DNA of 36,409 bases from an uncultured Lachnospiraceae bacterium (GTDB taxonomy: Bacteria; Bacillota; Clostridia; Lachnospirales; Lachnospiraceae), in contig CABSCP010000043.1 of assembly GCA_902476265.1 (NCBI GenBank), forward strand, positions 1 through 36,409, in the 5' to 3' direction. The notes under the pieces are model-generated. The model was not told the DNA's origin, searched no databases, and saw nothing but the letters and a program-made list of their open reading frames with translations. The first letter of the stretch is position 1; each line of letters starts with the position of its first letter. A program made the translations under genes and the position numbers. Positions 23,885 to 32,419 of the stretch are shown one piece after another.

Positions 23885-23933
23885 CGGTACCTTTTTTAAC
23901 GGTTTTATAGATGATAAGAGAGAGGACATGAGT

Positions 23934-25046
23934 ATGAATCAGGGTTTTAACAGAAACAATCCCTTCGGGAATTTCTCCGGGCAGTGGAAGAAGGAAAACC
24001 GCACGGAAACCTATGACGCAGGCGGAAACCGGGTGAGGAGAAAATTTCCCTTTAAAACAGTGTTGGTTGTGCTGCTGGCGCTGTTTCTGGTAATTGTGGG
24101 ATTAAACAGCTATTATATGCTGGATGAGGATAACTACGCGGTGGTTACCACTCTGGGGAATCCTTCGTCGGTATCCCAGGCAGGGCTGCATTTTAAAATC
24201 CCCTTCATCCAGAAGGTGAGAAAGGTTTCAAAGATCATCAAAGGGATGGCCATCGGCTATGACATCGAAACGAGGGAGGCGATAGAAGAGGAATCCGTCA
24301 TGATTACCAAGGATTTTAACTTTGTGGATACGGATTTTTATCTGGAATACAGAGTCAGCGACCCGGTGAAATATCTGTATGCGTCCCAGGATCCGGAAGG
24401 AACCTTAAAGATGCTGGCCCAGTCCTATATCCGTGATACGGTGGGCATCTACAACGTGGACGATGTGATCACCACCGGGAAGGCGGCGATCCAGTCGGAA
24501 ATCAAAGAGAAGCTGACAAAGCGCATGATTGAGGAGGATATCGGGCTGTCTGTGGAAAATATCATCATTCAGGACGCCTTCCCGCCCACCACGGAGGTCA
24601 TGAATGCCTTCAAAAATGTGGAAAATGCGAAGCAGGGAAAGGAAACCGCCATCAACAATGCCAATAAGGACCGCAGTGAGAAAATCCCTCAGGCGGAAGC
24701 ACAATGCGACCAGATTATCAAGGACGCAGAGGCGGAAAAGGAATCCAGAATCAACGAGGCCCAGGGACAGGTGGCCCGTTTTGAGAAGATGTATGCGGAA
24801 TATACCAAATATCCGCTGATCACCAAACAGCGCATGTTCTACGAAACCATGGAGGAATTGCTTCCCAGCCTGCGCATCTTCATTGTGGATGAAAGCGGGA
24901 CCCAGAAGCTTCTGCCCCTGGACAATTTCGGCGGTCAGGCGGCAGAGGGAAAAGCACAGGATTCTGCCGGGAGTAAAACACAACAGAATGACGGTGAGAA
25001 GCAGGAAAAAGAAACGACGGAGTCCAAAGAGGAGGATGCAGAATGA
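23934..25046 (+). CDS. hflK: HflK-type SPFH/band-7 membrane protein
   Basis: The 370-residue protein has a short cytoplasmic N-terminus (MNQGFNRNNPFGNFSGQWKK), one TM segment at about residues 38-60 (TVLVVLLALFLVIVGL), and an SPFH/prohibitin-like domain (AVVTTLGNPSSVSQAGLHFK, VMITKDFNFVDTDFYLEYRV). A long helical coiled coil (residues about 215-290) precedes an acidic low-complexity tail. With HflC it forms an oligomeric cage that modulates the FtsH protease in known systems. ATG 23934 is preferred to ATG 23928 because GAGAGG lies at the right spacing. The stop overlaps hflC as ATGA. Confidence 0.88.
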   Translation: MNQGFNRNNPFGNFSGQWKKENRTETYDAGGNRVRRKFPFKTVLVVLLALFLVIVGLNSYYMLDEDNYAVVTTLGNPSSVSQAGLHFKIPFIQKVRKVSKIIKGMAIGYDIETREAIEEESVMITKDFNFVDTDFYLEYRVSDPVKYLYASQDPEGTLKMLAQSYIRDTVGIYNVDDVITTGKAAIQSEIKEKLTKRMIEEDIGLSVENIIIQDAFPPTTEVMNAFKNVENAKQGKETAINNANKDRSEKIPQAEAQCDQIIKDAEAEKESRINEAQGQVARFEKMYAEYTKYPLITKQRMFYETMEELLPSLRIFIVDESGTQKLLPLDNFGGQAAEGKAQDSAGSKTQQNDGEKQEKETTESKEEDAE

Positions 25047-25912
25047 AAAAAGGCGGTAAAATAGTCGGCGCCATAATTGTGATAGCGGCGGTCATTTTGA
25101 TCGCATCATCTCTTGTGGTGACCTATCCCAATGAATATATGCTGATCAAGCAGTTTGGAGAAATTGTGAAAGTGGTCGAAGAGCCGGGGGTATCCTTTAA
25201 GGTGCCTTTTATCCAGGAAAGTGTGACCGTTCCCAGGGAACTGCAGCTGTATGATATCCCGAAATCGGATGTCATTACAAAGGATAAGAAAAGTATGATA
25301 GCGGATGCCTTTGTGCTCTGGAGAGTCACCGATCCGATTCTGTTTACCAGGCATTTGAACGGGCAGATGGCCCAGGCCCAGTCCCGGATTTCGGCCACCG
25401 TATTTTCTTCCCTGAAAGCGGTGATCTCCAACATGGATCAGGCGGAAATCATCGAAAACAGGGACGGCAAGCTGGCGCTGGACATCAGCAGCAACATCGG
25501 CAGTTCCCTGGACGAATACGGGATCACGGTCCTGGCGGTGGAAACCAAATCCCTGGATATGCCGGACGACAACAAACAGGCGGTTTATGAACGCATGATC
25601 TCCGAGCGTAACAACATCGCGGCTTCTTTTACGGCGCAGGGAAAATCTTCCGCCCAGAAGATCATCAACGATACCTCCAAGGAGGTTTCCGTCATGAAGT
25701 CCGAAGCGAAAGCGGAAGCGGAAAAGATCAAGGCGGAAGGGGAAGCGGAGTATATGCAGATCCTTTCGGAAGCCTATAATGATGAAAGCAAAGCGGATTT
25801 TTACAACTTCGTGCGCTCTTTGGACGCGGCGAAAAATTCCCTGGCAAACGGGGAGAACACGCTGATTCTGGATAAGAGCTCACCTATCGCACAGATATTC
25901 TACGGATATTGA
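25043..25912 (+). CDS. hflC: HflC-type SPFH/band-7 membrane protein
   Basis: In this 289-residue protein an N-terminal TM anchor (IVGAIIVIAAVILIASSLVV, residues about 7-27) is followed by the SPFH domain (YMLIKQFGEIVKVVEEPG, FKVPFIQE, FVLWRVTDPILF). The coiled-coil region is rich in Ala, Glu and Lys (SEAKAEAEKIKAEGEAEYM), and the end LILDKSSPIAQIFYGY is typical of HflC. It is coupled to hflK by an ATGA overlap, and the two should form the membrane HflKC complex. No ftsH is in the window. Confidence 0.9.
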   Translation: MKKGGKIVGAIIVIAAVILIASSLVVTYPNEYMLIKQFGEIVKVVEEPGVSFKVPFIQESVTVPRELQLYDIPKSDVITKDKKSMIADAFVLWRVTDPILFTRHLNGQMAQAQSRISATVFSSLKAVISNMDQAEIIENRDGKLALDISSNIGSSLDEYGITVLAVETKSLDMPDDNKQAVYERMISERNNIAASFTAQGKSSAQKIINDTSKEVSVMKSEAKAEAEKIKAEGEAEYMQILSEAYNDESKADFYNFVRSLDAAKNSLANGENTLILDKSSPIAQIFYGY

Positions 25913-25940
25913 AAACCGTTTGGAGAAAGGAAGAGACAGA

Positions 25941-26936
25941 ATGTATCAGGCGAAGCAGGAAAGATACAGCGCCATGGCTTATCACCGCTGTGGTAACAGC
26001 GGGCTCATGCTGCCGGAGGTCTCTCTGGGGCTGTGGCATAACTTCGGGGATACCGGGGTTTATGAAAACATGAAGCAGATGTGCTTTACGGCCTTTGACA
26101 ACGGCATCACTCATTTTGACCTGGCGAATAATTACGGCCCGGCGCCGGGCAGCGCGGAGAAAAATTTCGGGCGGATTTTGAAAGAGGAACTGGGGGCATA
26201 CCGGGATGAAATTCTGGTCAGCACCAAAGCCGGATATGAGATGTGGGACGGCCCTTACGGCAACTGGGGAGGCAGGAAGTACCTGTTGGCCAGCCTGGAT
26301 CAGAGCTTACGGCGGATGGGGCTGGAATATGTGGACATTTTTTACCATCACCGGATGGATCCAGACACCCCTTTGGAAGAGACCATGGGGGCGTTAGACA
26401 GCGCGGTGAAGAGCGGAAAAGCCCTGTATGCCGGCCTGTCCAACTATGACGGGCCGACTATGGAGCAGGCCTGCCGGATTCTGGAAGAATTGAAATGCCC
26501 CTTTGTGATCAATCAGAATTCCTACAATATTTTTAACCGCACCATCGAAGAAAACGGGCTGAAAGAAGCTGCTGTGAGGGAGAAAAAGGGGATCATTTCC
26601 TTCAGCCCTCTGGCCCAGGGGACGCTCACCGACCGGTATTTAAACGGGATTCCTGCAGACAGCAGAGTGCGCACGGACGGCCGTTTTTTAAAGGAAAGTC
26701 AGCTTTCGGAAGAAAAGCTGGACAAAATCCGGAGGCTTAACGAAATTGCGGCGCAGCGCGGGGAAAGCCTGGCACAGATGGCGTTAAAGTGGGTGCTCAA
26801 AGACGGCGCGGTGACCAGCGTCCTCATCGGCGCATCCAGGCCCGGACAGATTCTGGACAATTTAAAAGTGTTGGACAGCGCTCCTTTTTCGGAAGAAGAA
26901 CTGAGAGAAATTGACGCTGTGTCCCCGGGCGTATGA
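25941..26936 (+). CDS. Aldo/keto reductase (YghZ-like)
   Basis: The 331-residue TIM-barrel oxidoreductase matches the L-glyceraldehyde-3-phosphate reductase branch: YHRCGNSGLMLPEVSLGLWH at the N-terminus, FDLANNYGPAPGSAEKNFGR (catalytic Asp and Tyr), VSTKAGYEMWDGPYG (Lys), VDIFYHHRMDPDTPLEET (His), and the NADPH-binding VTSVLIGASRPGQILDNL. It reduces small aldehydes such as methylglyoxal or glyceraldehyde phosphate; the true substrate is not evident. ATG 25941 with AAAGGAAGAG is favoured over a TTG at 25920. The stop overlaps the glycosylase start as ATGA. Confidence 0.92.
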   Translation: MYQAKQERYSAMAYHRCGNSGLMLPEVSLGLWHNFGDTGVYENMKQMCFTAFDNGITHFDLANNYGPAPGSAEKNFGRILKEELGAYRDEILVSTKAGYEMWDGPYGNWGGRKYLLASLDQSLRRMGLEYVDIFYHHRMDPDTPLEETMGALDSAVKSGKALYAGLSNYDGPTMEQACRILEELKCPFVINQNSYNIFNRTIEENGLKEAAVREKKGIISFSPLAQGTLTDRYLNGIPADSRVRTDGRFLKESQLSEEKLDKIRRLNEIAAQRGESLAQMALKWVLKDGAVTSVLIGASRPGQILDNLKVLDSAPFSEEELREIDAVSPGV

Positions 26937-27757
26937 TCACCATACAAAATCCCCATTTTCAGATTTCCCAGATCTGTGATTCCGGCCAGTGTTTCCGGAT
27001 GCGTCCCATAGAAGACGGTCGTTACAGCCTCGTGGCAAAAGACCGGTATCTGGAAATTTCACAAAAGCAGGACCGGATCACGTTTTCCTGCAGTCCACAG
27101 GAATATGAAGAAATCTGGGAAGACTATTTTGATCTGAAAACGGATTACGGCGCATTTTTAAGAGAAATTGACAGGACGGACATTTATTTGGCAAAAGCCG
27201 CGGAGTTTGGATGCGGAATCCGGATTCTGAAACAGGATTTGTGGGAAATGATCATTTCCTTCCTGATTTCCCAGCAGAATAATATCAAACGGATCCGGCG
27301 CTGTATTGAGCTGATCTGTGAGAGGTACGGGGAAGAAAGGCAGTCGGAAAACGGGATTTTCTATCATGCCTTCCCCACAATACAGGCGCTGGCCGAGAGT
27401 GCAGAGGAAGATCTGCGGGCCTGTAATCTGGGCTATCGGGCGCGTTATCTCAAAAGGAGTGCCCAAAGCATTTTAAACGGAGAGGCGGATCTGGAGGCCG
27501 TCAGAAAAATGCCTTATCCACAGGCCCGGGAAGCGCTGATGAAGCTCACCGGAGTGGGCGGTAAGGTGGCGGACTGCATCTGCCTGTTCGCTCTGCATCA
27601 GCTGGAGGCGTTTCCGGTGGACACCCATATCCGGCAGGCCATGGAGCGGCAATACCCGGCGGGGTTTCCTCATGAAGTATACGGGGAATGCGGCGGCGTG
27701 ATGCAGCAGTATATCTTTTTTTATGAACTGAAAGGAAATCCTCAAAGAAATCAGTAG
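26933..27757 (+). CDS. ogg: OGG1-type DNA glycosylase/AP lyase
   Basis: The 274-residue protein has an N-terminal OGG domain (DSGQCFRMRPIEDGRYSLVA), then a helix-hairpin-helix glycosylase domain with LISQQNNIKRIRRCIELICE, LRACNLGYRARYLKRSAQSI, and LTGVGGKVADCICLFALHQL, which holds the Schiff-base Lys211. FPVDTHIRQ follows with catalytic Asp230. It should excise 8-oxoguanine and nick the strand. No C-terminal iron-sulfur cluster is seen, which separates it from Nth/MutY. The ATGA overlap joins it to the reductase gene, so both may be made together under oxidative or carbonyl stress (inference). Confidence 0.88.
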   Translation: MITIQNPHFQISQICDSGQCFRMRPIEDGRYSLVAKDRYLEISQKQDRITFSCSPQEYEEIWEDYFDLKTDYGAFLREIDRTDIYLAKAAEFGCGIRILKQDLWEMIISFLISQQNNIKRIRRCIELICERYGEERQSENGIFYHAFPTIQALAESAEEDLRACNLGYRARYLKRSAQSILNGEADLEAVRKMPYPQAREALMKLTGVGGKVADCICLFALHQLEAFPVDTHIRQAMERQYPAGFPHEVYGECGGVMQQYIFFYELKGNPQRNQ

Positions 27758-27853
27758 TAAAAAGAACGTATGTGTGGTATGATAATAGCAGCGCCGGTTG
27801 AGTGGATTTTTCCGATCAGCCGACGCTGCATTACATAAGAAGGGAAATATATC

Positions 27854-29176
27854 ATGGAAAAGAGACATCGGAACGGAGGATTTTCTTCCTCCTTTGGTTT
27901 TATTATCGCCTGCGTGGGGTCCGCGGTAGGGCTGGGGAATATTTGGATGTTTCCCTACCGGCTGGGGCAATACGGCGGAGCGGCCTTTCTGATTCCCTAT
28001 ATCCTTTTTATCGCTCTGTTCGGGCTGGTGGGCCTTTCCGCGGAGTTTGCCGCGGGCAGGCGTTCGGGCACAGGCACCATCGGCGCTTATGCCGCCTGCT
28101 TTGGCAGCAGAGGGAAGCCGCGCGTGGGAGCGGCTCTGGGCTGGCTGCCGCTGATGGGATCTCTTGGTATTGCCATCGGTTACGCGGTGATCATGGGCTG
28201 GGTACTGAGGTCCCTTTGGGGAAGTCTGACGGGAGAACTGTTTTTGGGGGCGCCGGAGGTTTACTTTGGACAGGCTACCGGAAGCTTTGGCAGCATACCC
28301 TGGCATTTTGCCATTGTGGCTGCGGTTTCCCTGATCCTTTTGACCGGGGTGAGCAGAGGGATCGAGAAAGTGAGCAAGGTGCTGATGCCCCTGTTTTTTG
28401 TCCTGTTTCTGCTTCTGGCAGTTCGGGTTTCCCTGCTGCCCGGCGCGGCAGAAGGTTATCGGTTTCTGTTGATCCCCCGCTGGGAGAAGCTGTTGCAGGC
28501 GGACACCTGGATCATGGCCATGGGACAGGCATTTTTTTCGCTGTCCATCACGGGGTCCGGGATGATTGTATACGGCGCTTATCTGGGGAAGAATGAGGAC
28601 ATTCCCAAAGCCTCCCTGCGGACGGCACTGTTCTATACGCTGGCAGCCCTGCTTTCCGGCTTCGCCATTATGCCTGCGGTTTTCGCTTTTGGGATTGATG
28701 TGACAAAAGGGCCCACGCTGATTTTTGTGACGCTGCCGGAAGTGTTTAAGCAAATGCCCCTGGGGCGGCCGTTCGCTGCATTTTTCTTTTTATCCGTCAT
28801 TTTTGCAGGGATCACTTCCCTGATCAATATGTTTGAAGCGGTGATCGAGAGCCTTCAGAGTAAGTACGGTATCAAACGCTGGTGCGCGGTTTTTGCCTGC
28901 GGGCTGATCACTTTTCTGGTGGGATTGTTTCTGGAGGCGGAACCGAAGGTGGGAAGCTGGATGGACTTCATTTCCATCGTAGTCGTGCCCATCGGCGCGG
29001 TGCTGGGAGCCATTTCGATCTACTATGTGCTGGGATACCCGAAAATCAGGGAAGAGTTAGAGCAGGGGCATGGGAAGCCGCTTCCGCCGGCTTTTGGCAT
29101 TCTGGCCAAATATGTGTATGTGCCGCTCACGGTGCTGGTATTGATTTTAGGATTCCTCTATAAAGGAATCGGATAA
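27854..29176 (+). CDS. Sodium-dependent neurotransmitter-symporter (NSS) family transporter
   Basis: The 440-residue membrane protein has about 11-12 TM helices. TM1 carries the family signature GSAVGLGNIWMFPYRLGQYG. Unwound-helix and sodium-site regions are recognizable at AFFSLSITGSGMIVYGAYL and FFLSVIFAGITSLINMFEAV. Bacterial members such as LeuT, TnaT and MhsT co-transport sodium with amino acids; the substrate here is not readable. The -10-like TATGATAAT (about 27778) and an imperfect stem (CAGCGCCGG / CCGACGCTG) lie upstream. Sixteen bases separate it from the ABC permease gene, so they are probably one transcript. Confidence 0.9.
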   Translation: MEKRHRNGGFSSSFGFIIACVGSAVGLGNIWMFPYRLGQYGGAAFLIPYILFIALFGLVGLSAEFAAGRRSGTGTIGAYAACFGSRGKPRVGAALGWLPLMGSLGIAIGYAVIMGWVLRSLWGSLTGELFLGAPEVYFGQATGSFGSIPWHFAIVAAVSLILLTGVSRGIEKVSKVLMPLFFVLFLLLAVRVSLLPGAAEGYRFLLIPRWEKLLQADTWIMAMGQAFFSLSITGSGMIVYGAYLGKNEDIPKASLRTALFYTLAALLSGFAIMPAVFAFGIDVTKGPTLIFVTLPEVFKQMPLGRPFAAFFFLSVIFAGITSLINMFEAVIESLQSKYGIKRWCAVFACGLITFLVGLFLEAEPKVGSWMDFISIVVVPIGAVLGAISIYYVLGYPKIREELEQGHGKPLPPAFGILAKYVYVPLTVLVLILGFLYKGIG

Positions 29177-29192
29177 GGACGGGTAGGAACAA

Positions 29193-29828
29193 ATGGAACT
29201 ATTCAGAATATTATGGGACAGGCGGGCGTTTTTTTTAACCTGCCTATTGGAGCATGTGAGAATTTCCCTGACGGCGGTGGTGATCGCAGGCGCTCTGGGC
29301 ATTGTGATCGGGGTGTTGATCGCCCGCTACAAACGGGCGGCGGGTCTGATGCTTGGCATCGTGAATGTGATCTATACGATCCCTTCCATTTCCTTACTGG
29401 GTTTTTTGATCCCGTTCACCGGGATCGGGAATAAGACGGCCATCATCGCGCTGACGGTTTACGGGCTTTTGCCCATTGTGCGCAATACCTATACGGGGCT
29501 GACCAATGTGGACGAAAGCGTTCTGGAGGTGGCCAGGGGGCTTGGCAGTGACCGAAAGCAGATCCTTTTTAAGATTCAGTTTCCGCTGGCGCTTCCCGTG
29601 ATCATCAGCGGCTTCCGGAACATGGTGGTGATGATCATCGCCATGGGAGGCATCGCTTCTTTTATCGGGGCGGGAGGCCTGGGCGTAGCGATTTACCGGG
29701 GCATCACTACCTATAATATGGCCCTGACGGCGGCCGGCTCTCTTTTGATCGCGCTGTTCGCCCTGACGGCGGACTGGCTGCTGGGACGGCTGGAAAAAAG
29801 GGTGCGCAGGAGGTATGAAGTTGAGTGA
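29193..29828 (+). CDS. opuBB: OpuB/ProW-like ABC transporter permease
   Basis: This 211-residue inner-membrane permease has five or six TM segments and the BPD-type coupling loop EVARGLGSDRKQILFKIQFP. The N-terminus VRISLTAVVIAGALGIVIGV, VIYTIPSISLLGFLIPFTG and FIGAGGLGVAIYRGI are typical of OpuBB/OpuCB permeases for glycine betaine, choline or carnitine. Classical OpuB/OpuC operons carry two permease genes; only one is found here, so the channel would be a homodimer. The last 14 bases overlap the ATPase gene. Confidence 0.88.
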   Translation: MELFRILWDRRAFFLTCLLEHVRISLTAVVIAGALGIVIGVLIARYKRAAGLMLGIVNVIYTIPSISLLGFLIPFTGIGNKTAIIALTVYGLLPIVRNTYTGLTNVDESVLEVARGLGSDRKQILFKIQFPLALPVIISGFRNMVVMIIAMGGIASFIGAGGLGVAIYRGITTYNMALTAAGSLLIALFALTADWLLGRLEKRVRRRYEVE

Positions 29829-30549
29829 GACGATAGAGATCCGTAACTGCAGCGCAGATTACGGCCAGGGGAATGTGCTGAAGAATGTTTCGTTTACGGC
29901 CCATGAGGGGGAATTTGTGGTGATTATCGGTTCCTCCGGCTGCGGAAAGACCACGCTTTTAAAGCTGGTAAACGGTCTGTTAAAGCCTTCCGGCGGAGAG
30001 GTTTTTGTGGAAGGGGAAAATGTGGGAACCTGCGACCGCATCGCGCTGCGCCGCAGGATCGGCTATGTGGTACAGGGGGCCAAGCTTTTCCCGCATATGA
30101 CGGTGGCGGATAATATCTGCTATGTGCCGTCTTTGGGGCGCAGGTTGTCAAAGGAAGAGAAGAACAGGCTGGTGGAGGAAATGCTCACTCTGGTGCAGCT
30201 GCCGCTGTCCTTTGCGGAACGTTTTCCCTCTCAGCTGTCCGGCGGACAGCAGCAGAGAGTGGGAATCGGCAGGGCGCTGGCATCCCATCCGGATCTGCTT
30301 TTGATGGATGAACCTTTTGGCGCGGTGGATGAGATCACCCGCCGGGGGCTGCAGAAGCAGGTGAGGGCGCTCCAGCAGGAGATGAAGATCACAACCCTGT
30401 TTGTCACTCACGATATCCGGGAAGCCTGTAAAATGGGGGACCGCATTGTGGTGATGAATGAGGGGAAGATCATTCAGGAAGGAAGTGCGGAAGAGCTGAA
30501 GCAAAATCCGCAGGACGAATTTGTGAAACTGCTGCTGGAAGATTTTTGA
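29815..30549 (+). CDS. opuBA: OpuB/ProV-like ABC transporter ATPase
   Basis: The 244-residue ATPase has Walker A (GSSGCGKTTLLKL), a Q-loop in GYVVQGAKLFPHMTVADNI, the signature LSGGQQQRVGIGRALA, Walker B (LLLMDEPFGAVDE) and a switch His in FVTHDIREA. It powers the adjacent permease. It lacks the C-terminal CBS domains of the longer osmosensing ProV/OpuA ATPases, so regulation by ionic strength through CBS is not expected. It starts inside the permease gene (14-base overlap) behind AGGAGG. Confidence 0.92.
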   Translation: MKLSETIEIRNCSADYGQGNVLKNVSFTAHEGEFVVIIGSSGCGKTTLLKLVNGLLKPSGGEVFVEGENVGTCDRIALRRRIGYVVQGAKLFPHMTVADNICYVPSLGRRLSKEEKNRLVEEMLTLVQLPLSFAERFPSQLSGGQQQRVGIGRALASHPDLLLMDEPFGAVDEITRRGLQKQVRALQQEMKITTLFVTHDIREACKMGDRIVVMNEGKIIQEGSAEELKQNPQDEFVKLLLEDF

Positions 30550-30591
30550 CCGGCGGCCAAACATAGAACAACAGACACGGGAGGTAAGAGT

Positions 30592-31494
30592 ATGAAAAAG
30601 AGGAACAGGGCCGCAGCACTGCTGATGGCTGCAGGAATGCTGGTTTCGACGGTATTTTTGGGAGGCTGCGGACAGGAGAAGGTGATCCACATCGCATCCA
30701 AACCCATGACGGAGCAGTATATCCTGACGGAAATGATGAAAGCGCTGATCGAAGAGAATACGGATTATAAAGTGGAAATCACCAAGGGCGTGGGCGGCGG
30801 CACCACTAATATCCAGCCGGCCCTGATGAAAGGGGAATTCGACCTGTATCCGGAATATACCCGCAGCGCATGGCTGAACGTCCTGAAAAAAGAAGAGATG
30901 GAAAAGGATGACCGGAAGCTGTATGAGGCGCTTTTGGCCGGTTATGATGAACTGGGGCTCACCTGGACGGGACTGTATGGCTTTTCCAATACTTACGGTC
31001 TGGCGGTGCGACAGGATACCGCGGAAGAATACGGGTTAAAGACCTATTCGGATCTGGCGGCGGCTTCTTCAAATCTGGTGTTTGGCGGAAATCCGGATTA
31101 TATCGAACTGGAAACGGGATATCCCCGCCTTTGCAGCGCATACGGGATGAACTTTAAAGATACCAGACAGATGGAAATCGCACTGAAATATGAAGCCCTG
31201 ATCAACGATGAAGTGGATGTGATCAATGCTTTTACCACAGACGCCCAGCTGGCGGCCAATGATCTGGTTTTGCTGCAGGATGACGGTGGTTTTTTTGAAA
31301 CCTTCATGGCGGGCACTGTGGTCAGGAAGGACGCGCTGGAAAAATACCCCAAGCTGGAGAATGCGCTGCAGCTGATGAACGGCCTGATCACAGAGGACGA
31401 AATGCAGCAGATGAATTATGAGGTGGAAGTCAACGGCAGAGAAGACGTGGATGTTGCACGGGAATTTTTGCAGAGCAAAGGACTGATAAAATGA
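30592..31494 (+). CDS. opuBC: Glycine betaine/choline-type substrate-binding lipoprotein
   Basis: The 300-residue protein has a lipoprotein signal ending LGGC with Cys26, then an OpuAC/OpuBC fold: IHIASKPMTEQYILTEMMKA, GVGGGTTNIQPALMKGEFDL, YPEYTRSAW and NAFTTDAQLAANDLVLLQDD. It captures a quaternary-amine or related osmolyte for the upstream ABC transporter. It has a GGGAGGT site 42 bases after the ATPase gene. The aromatic-cage residues cannot be confirmed by eye, so the substrate is uncertain. The ATGA overlap couples it to a metallo-hydrolase. Confidence 0.88.
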   Translation: MKKRNRAAALLMAAGMLVSTVFLGGCGQEKVIHIASKPMTEQYILTEMMKALIEENTDYKVEITKGVGGGTTNIQPALMKGEFDLYPEYTRSAWLNVLKKEEMEKDDRKLYEALLAGYDELGLTWTGLYGFSNTYGLAVRQDTAEEYGLKTYSDLAAASSNLVFGGNPDYIELETGYPRLCSAYGMNFKDTRQMEIALKYEALINDEVDVINAFTTDAQLAANDLVLLQDDGGFFETFMAGTVVRKDALEKYPKLENALQLMNGLITEDEMQQMNYEVEVNGREDVDVAREFLQSKGLIK

Positions 31495-32312
31495 AACTGA
31501 CGGTACTCACCGAAAATACGGCCAATCAAAGAGGAATGCTGGCGGAGCATGGCCTTTGCGTACTGGTGGAAGCCAACGGGCGAAAGATTCTATTCGATAC
31601 CGGGCAGACGGATGTGTGGCTTAAAAACGGACAGAAACTGGGAGTGGATCCTCTGGCGGTGGATGCGGTGGTTTTAAGCCACGGCCACTACGACCACTGC
31701 GGAGGCCTGGAATATGCTCCTCTGTGTGAAGCTTTTCCTCCCGTTTATGTGGGAAAGGGCGCCCTGGAGGAGAAATGCTGCCGGGAAAAAGACGGCAGTC
31801 TGCAGGAAATCGGCATTCCCTGGCAGAGAAGCTTCAGAGACAGTGTTAAGGTGACAGAGAAGGAAGGGAAAACGGAGCTTTTCCCCGGCATCTTTTTGGC
31901 AGGCGGCATTCCGAAGCTGACAGAATATGAAGGGGTTGCGGATATTTTTATCCGGAAAAAAGACAGCGTTTATCTCAAAGATGACATGCAGGATGAACAG
32001 CTGCTCGTGATTCGGGAAAACGGAAAGCTGCATGTGGTGGCGGGGTGTTGCCACGTGGGAATCGTGAGCTGCCTTTTGTATGTGCGTTCGCTGTTTCCGG
32101 GAGAGCCCTTTGGGGTAATCTTTGCGGGAATGCATTTACGGGGCGCTTCCCGGGAACGGATTACAACCACGATAGAGGCCATCCGGAAACTGGATCCGGA
32201 ATGTCTGGTTCCGGTGCATTGCACGGGAATGCCCGCGATTGCGCAGATGAAGCTGGCTTTCGGAAAAAAGTGCAGGCTGGCGGAAGCGGGAAAGATATTG
32301 GAGATGACATGA
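31491..32312 (+). CDS. Metallo-beta-lactamase-fold hydrolase
   Basis: The 273-residue protein has the MBL metal-binding motif SHGHYDHCGGL (His64, His66, Asp68, His69) after ILFDTGQTDVWLKNGQKLG. Further ligands lie in VVAGCCHVGIVSC and PVHCTGMPAIAQ. It resembles the archaeal/clostridial MBL-fold group related to 7,8-dihydropterin-6-methyl-4-(beta-D-ribofuranosyl)aminobenzene 5'-phosphate synthase. The actual substrate is unknown. Its start overlaps the binding-protein stop (ATGA), placing it in the transporter operon; whether it acts on the imported compound is speculation. Confidence 0.85.
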   Translation: MKLTVLTENTANQRGMLAEHGLCVLVEANGRKILFDTGQTDVWLKNGQKLGVDPLAVDAVVLSHGHYDHCGGLEYAPLCEAFPPVYVGKGALEEKCCREKDGSLQEIGIPWQRSFRDSVKVTEKEGKTELFPGIFLAGGIPKLTEYEGVADIFIRKKDSVYLKDDMQDEQLLVIRENGKLHVVAGCCHVGIVSCLLYVRSLFPGEPFGVIFAGMHLRGASRERITTTIEAIRKLDPECLVPVHCTGMPAIAQMKLAFGKKCRLAEAGKILEMT

Positions 32313-32419
32313 GACACGGCCGGATATTTTAAAAGAATTTGTATATGATAGAAAAAAAGGATGATTGCAGATAACGATACAGGAAACGGATAAAACTGCG
32401 ATCAGGGAAAGTATGGCCG

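Noticed and set aside
29815..30549. Full osmosensing ProV/OpuA ATPase
   Set aside because: The protein ends after the ABC domain at 244 residues, without the CBS domains of that class.
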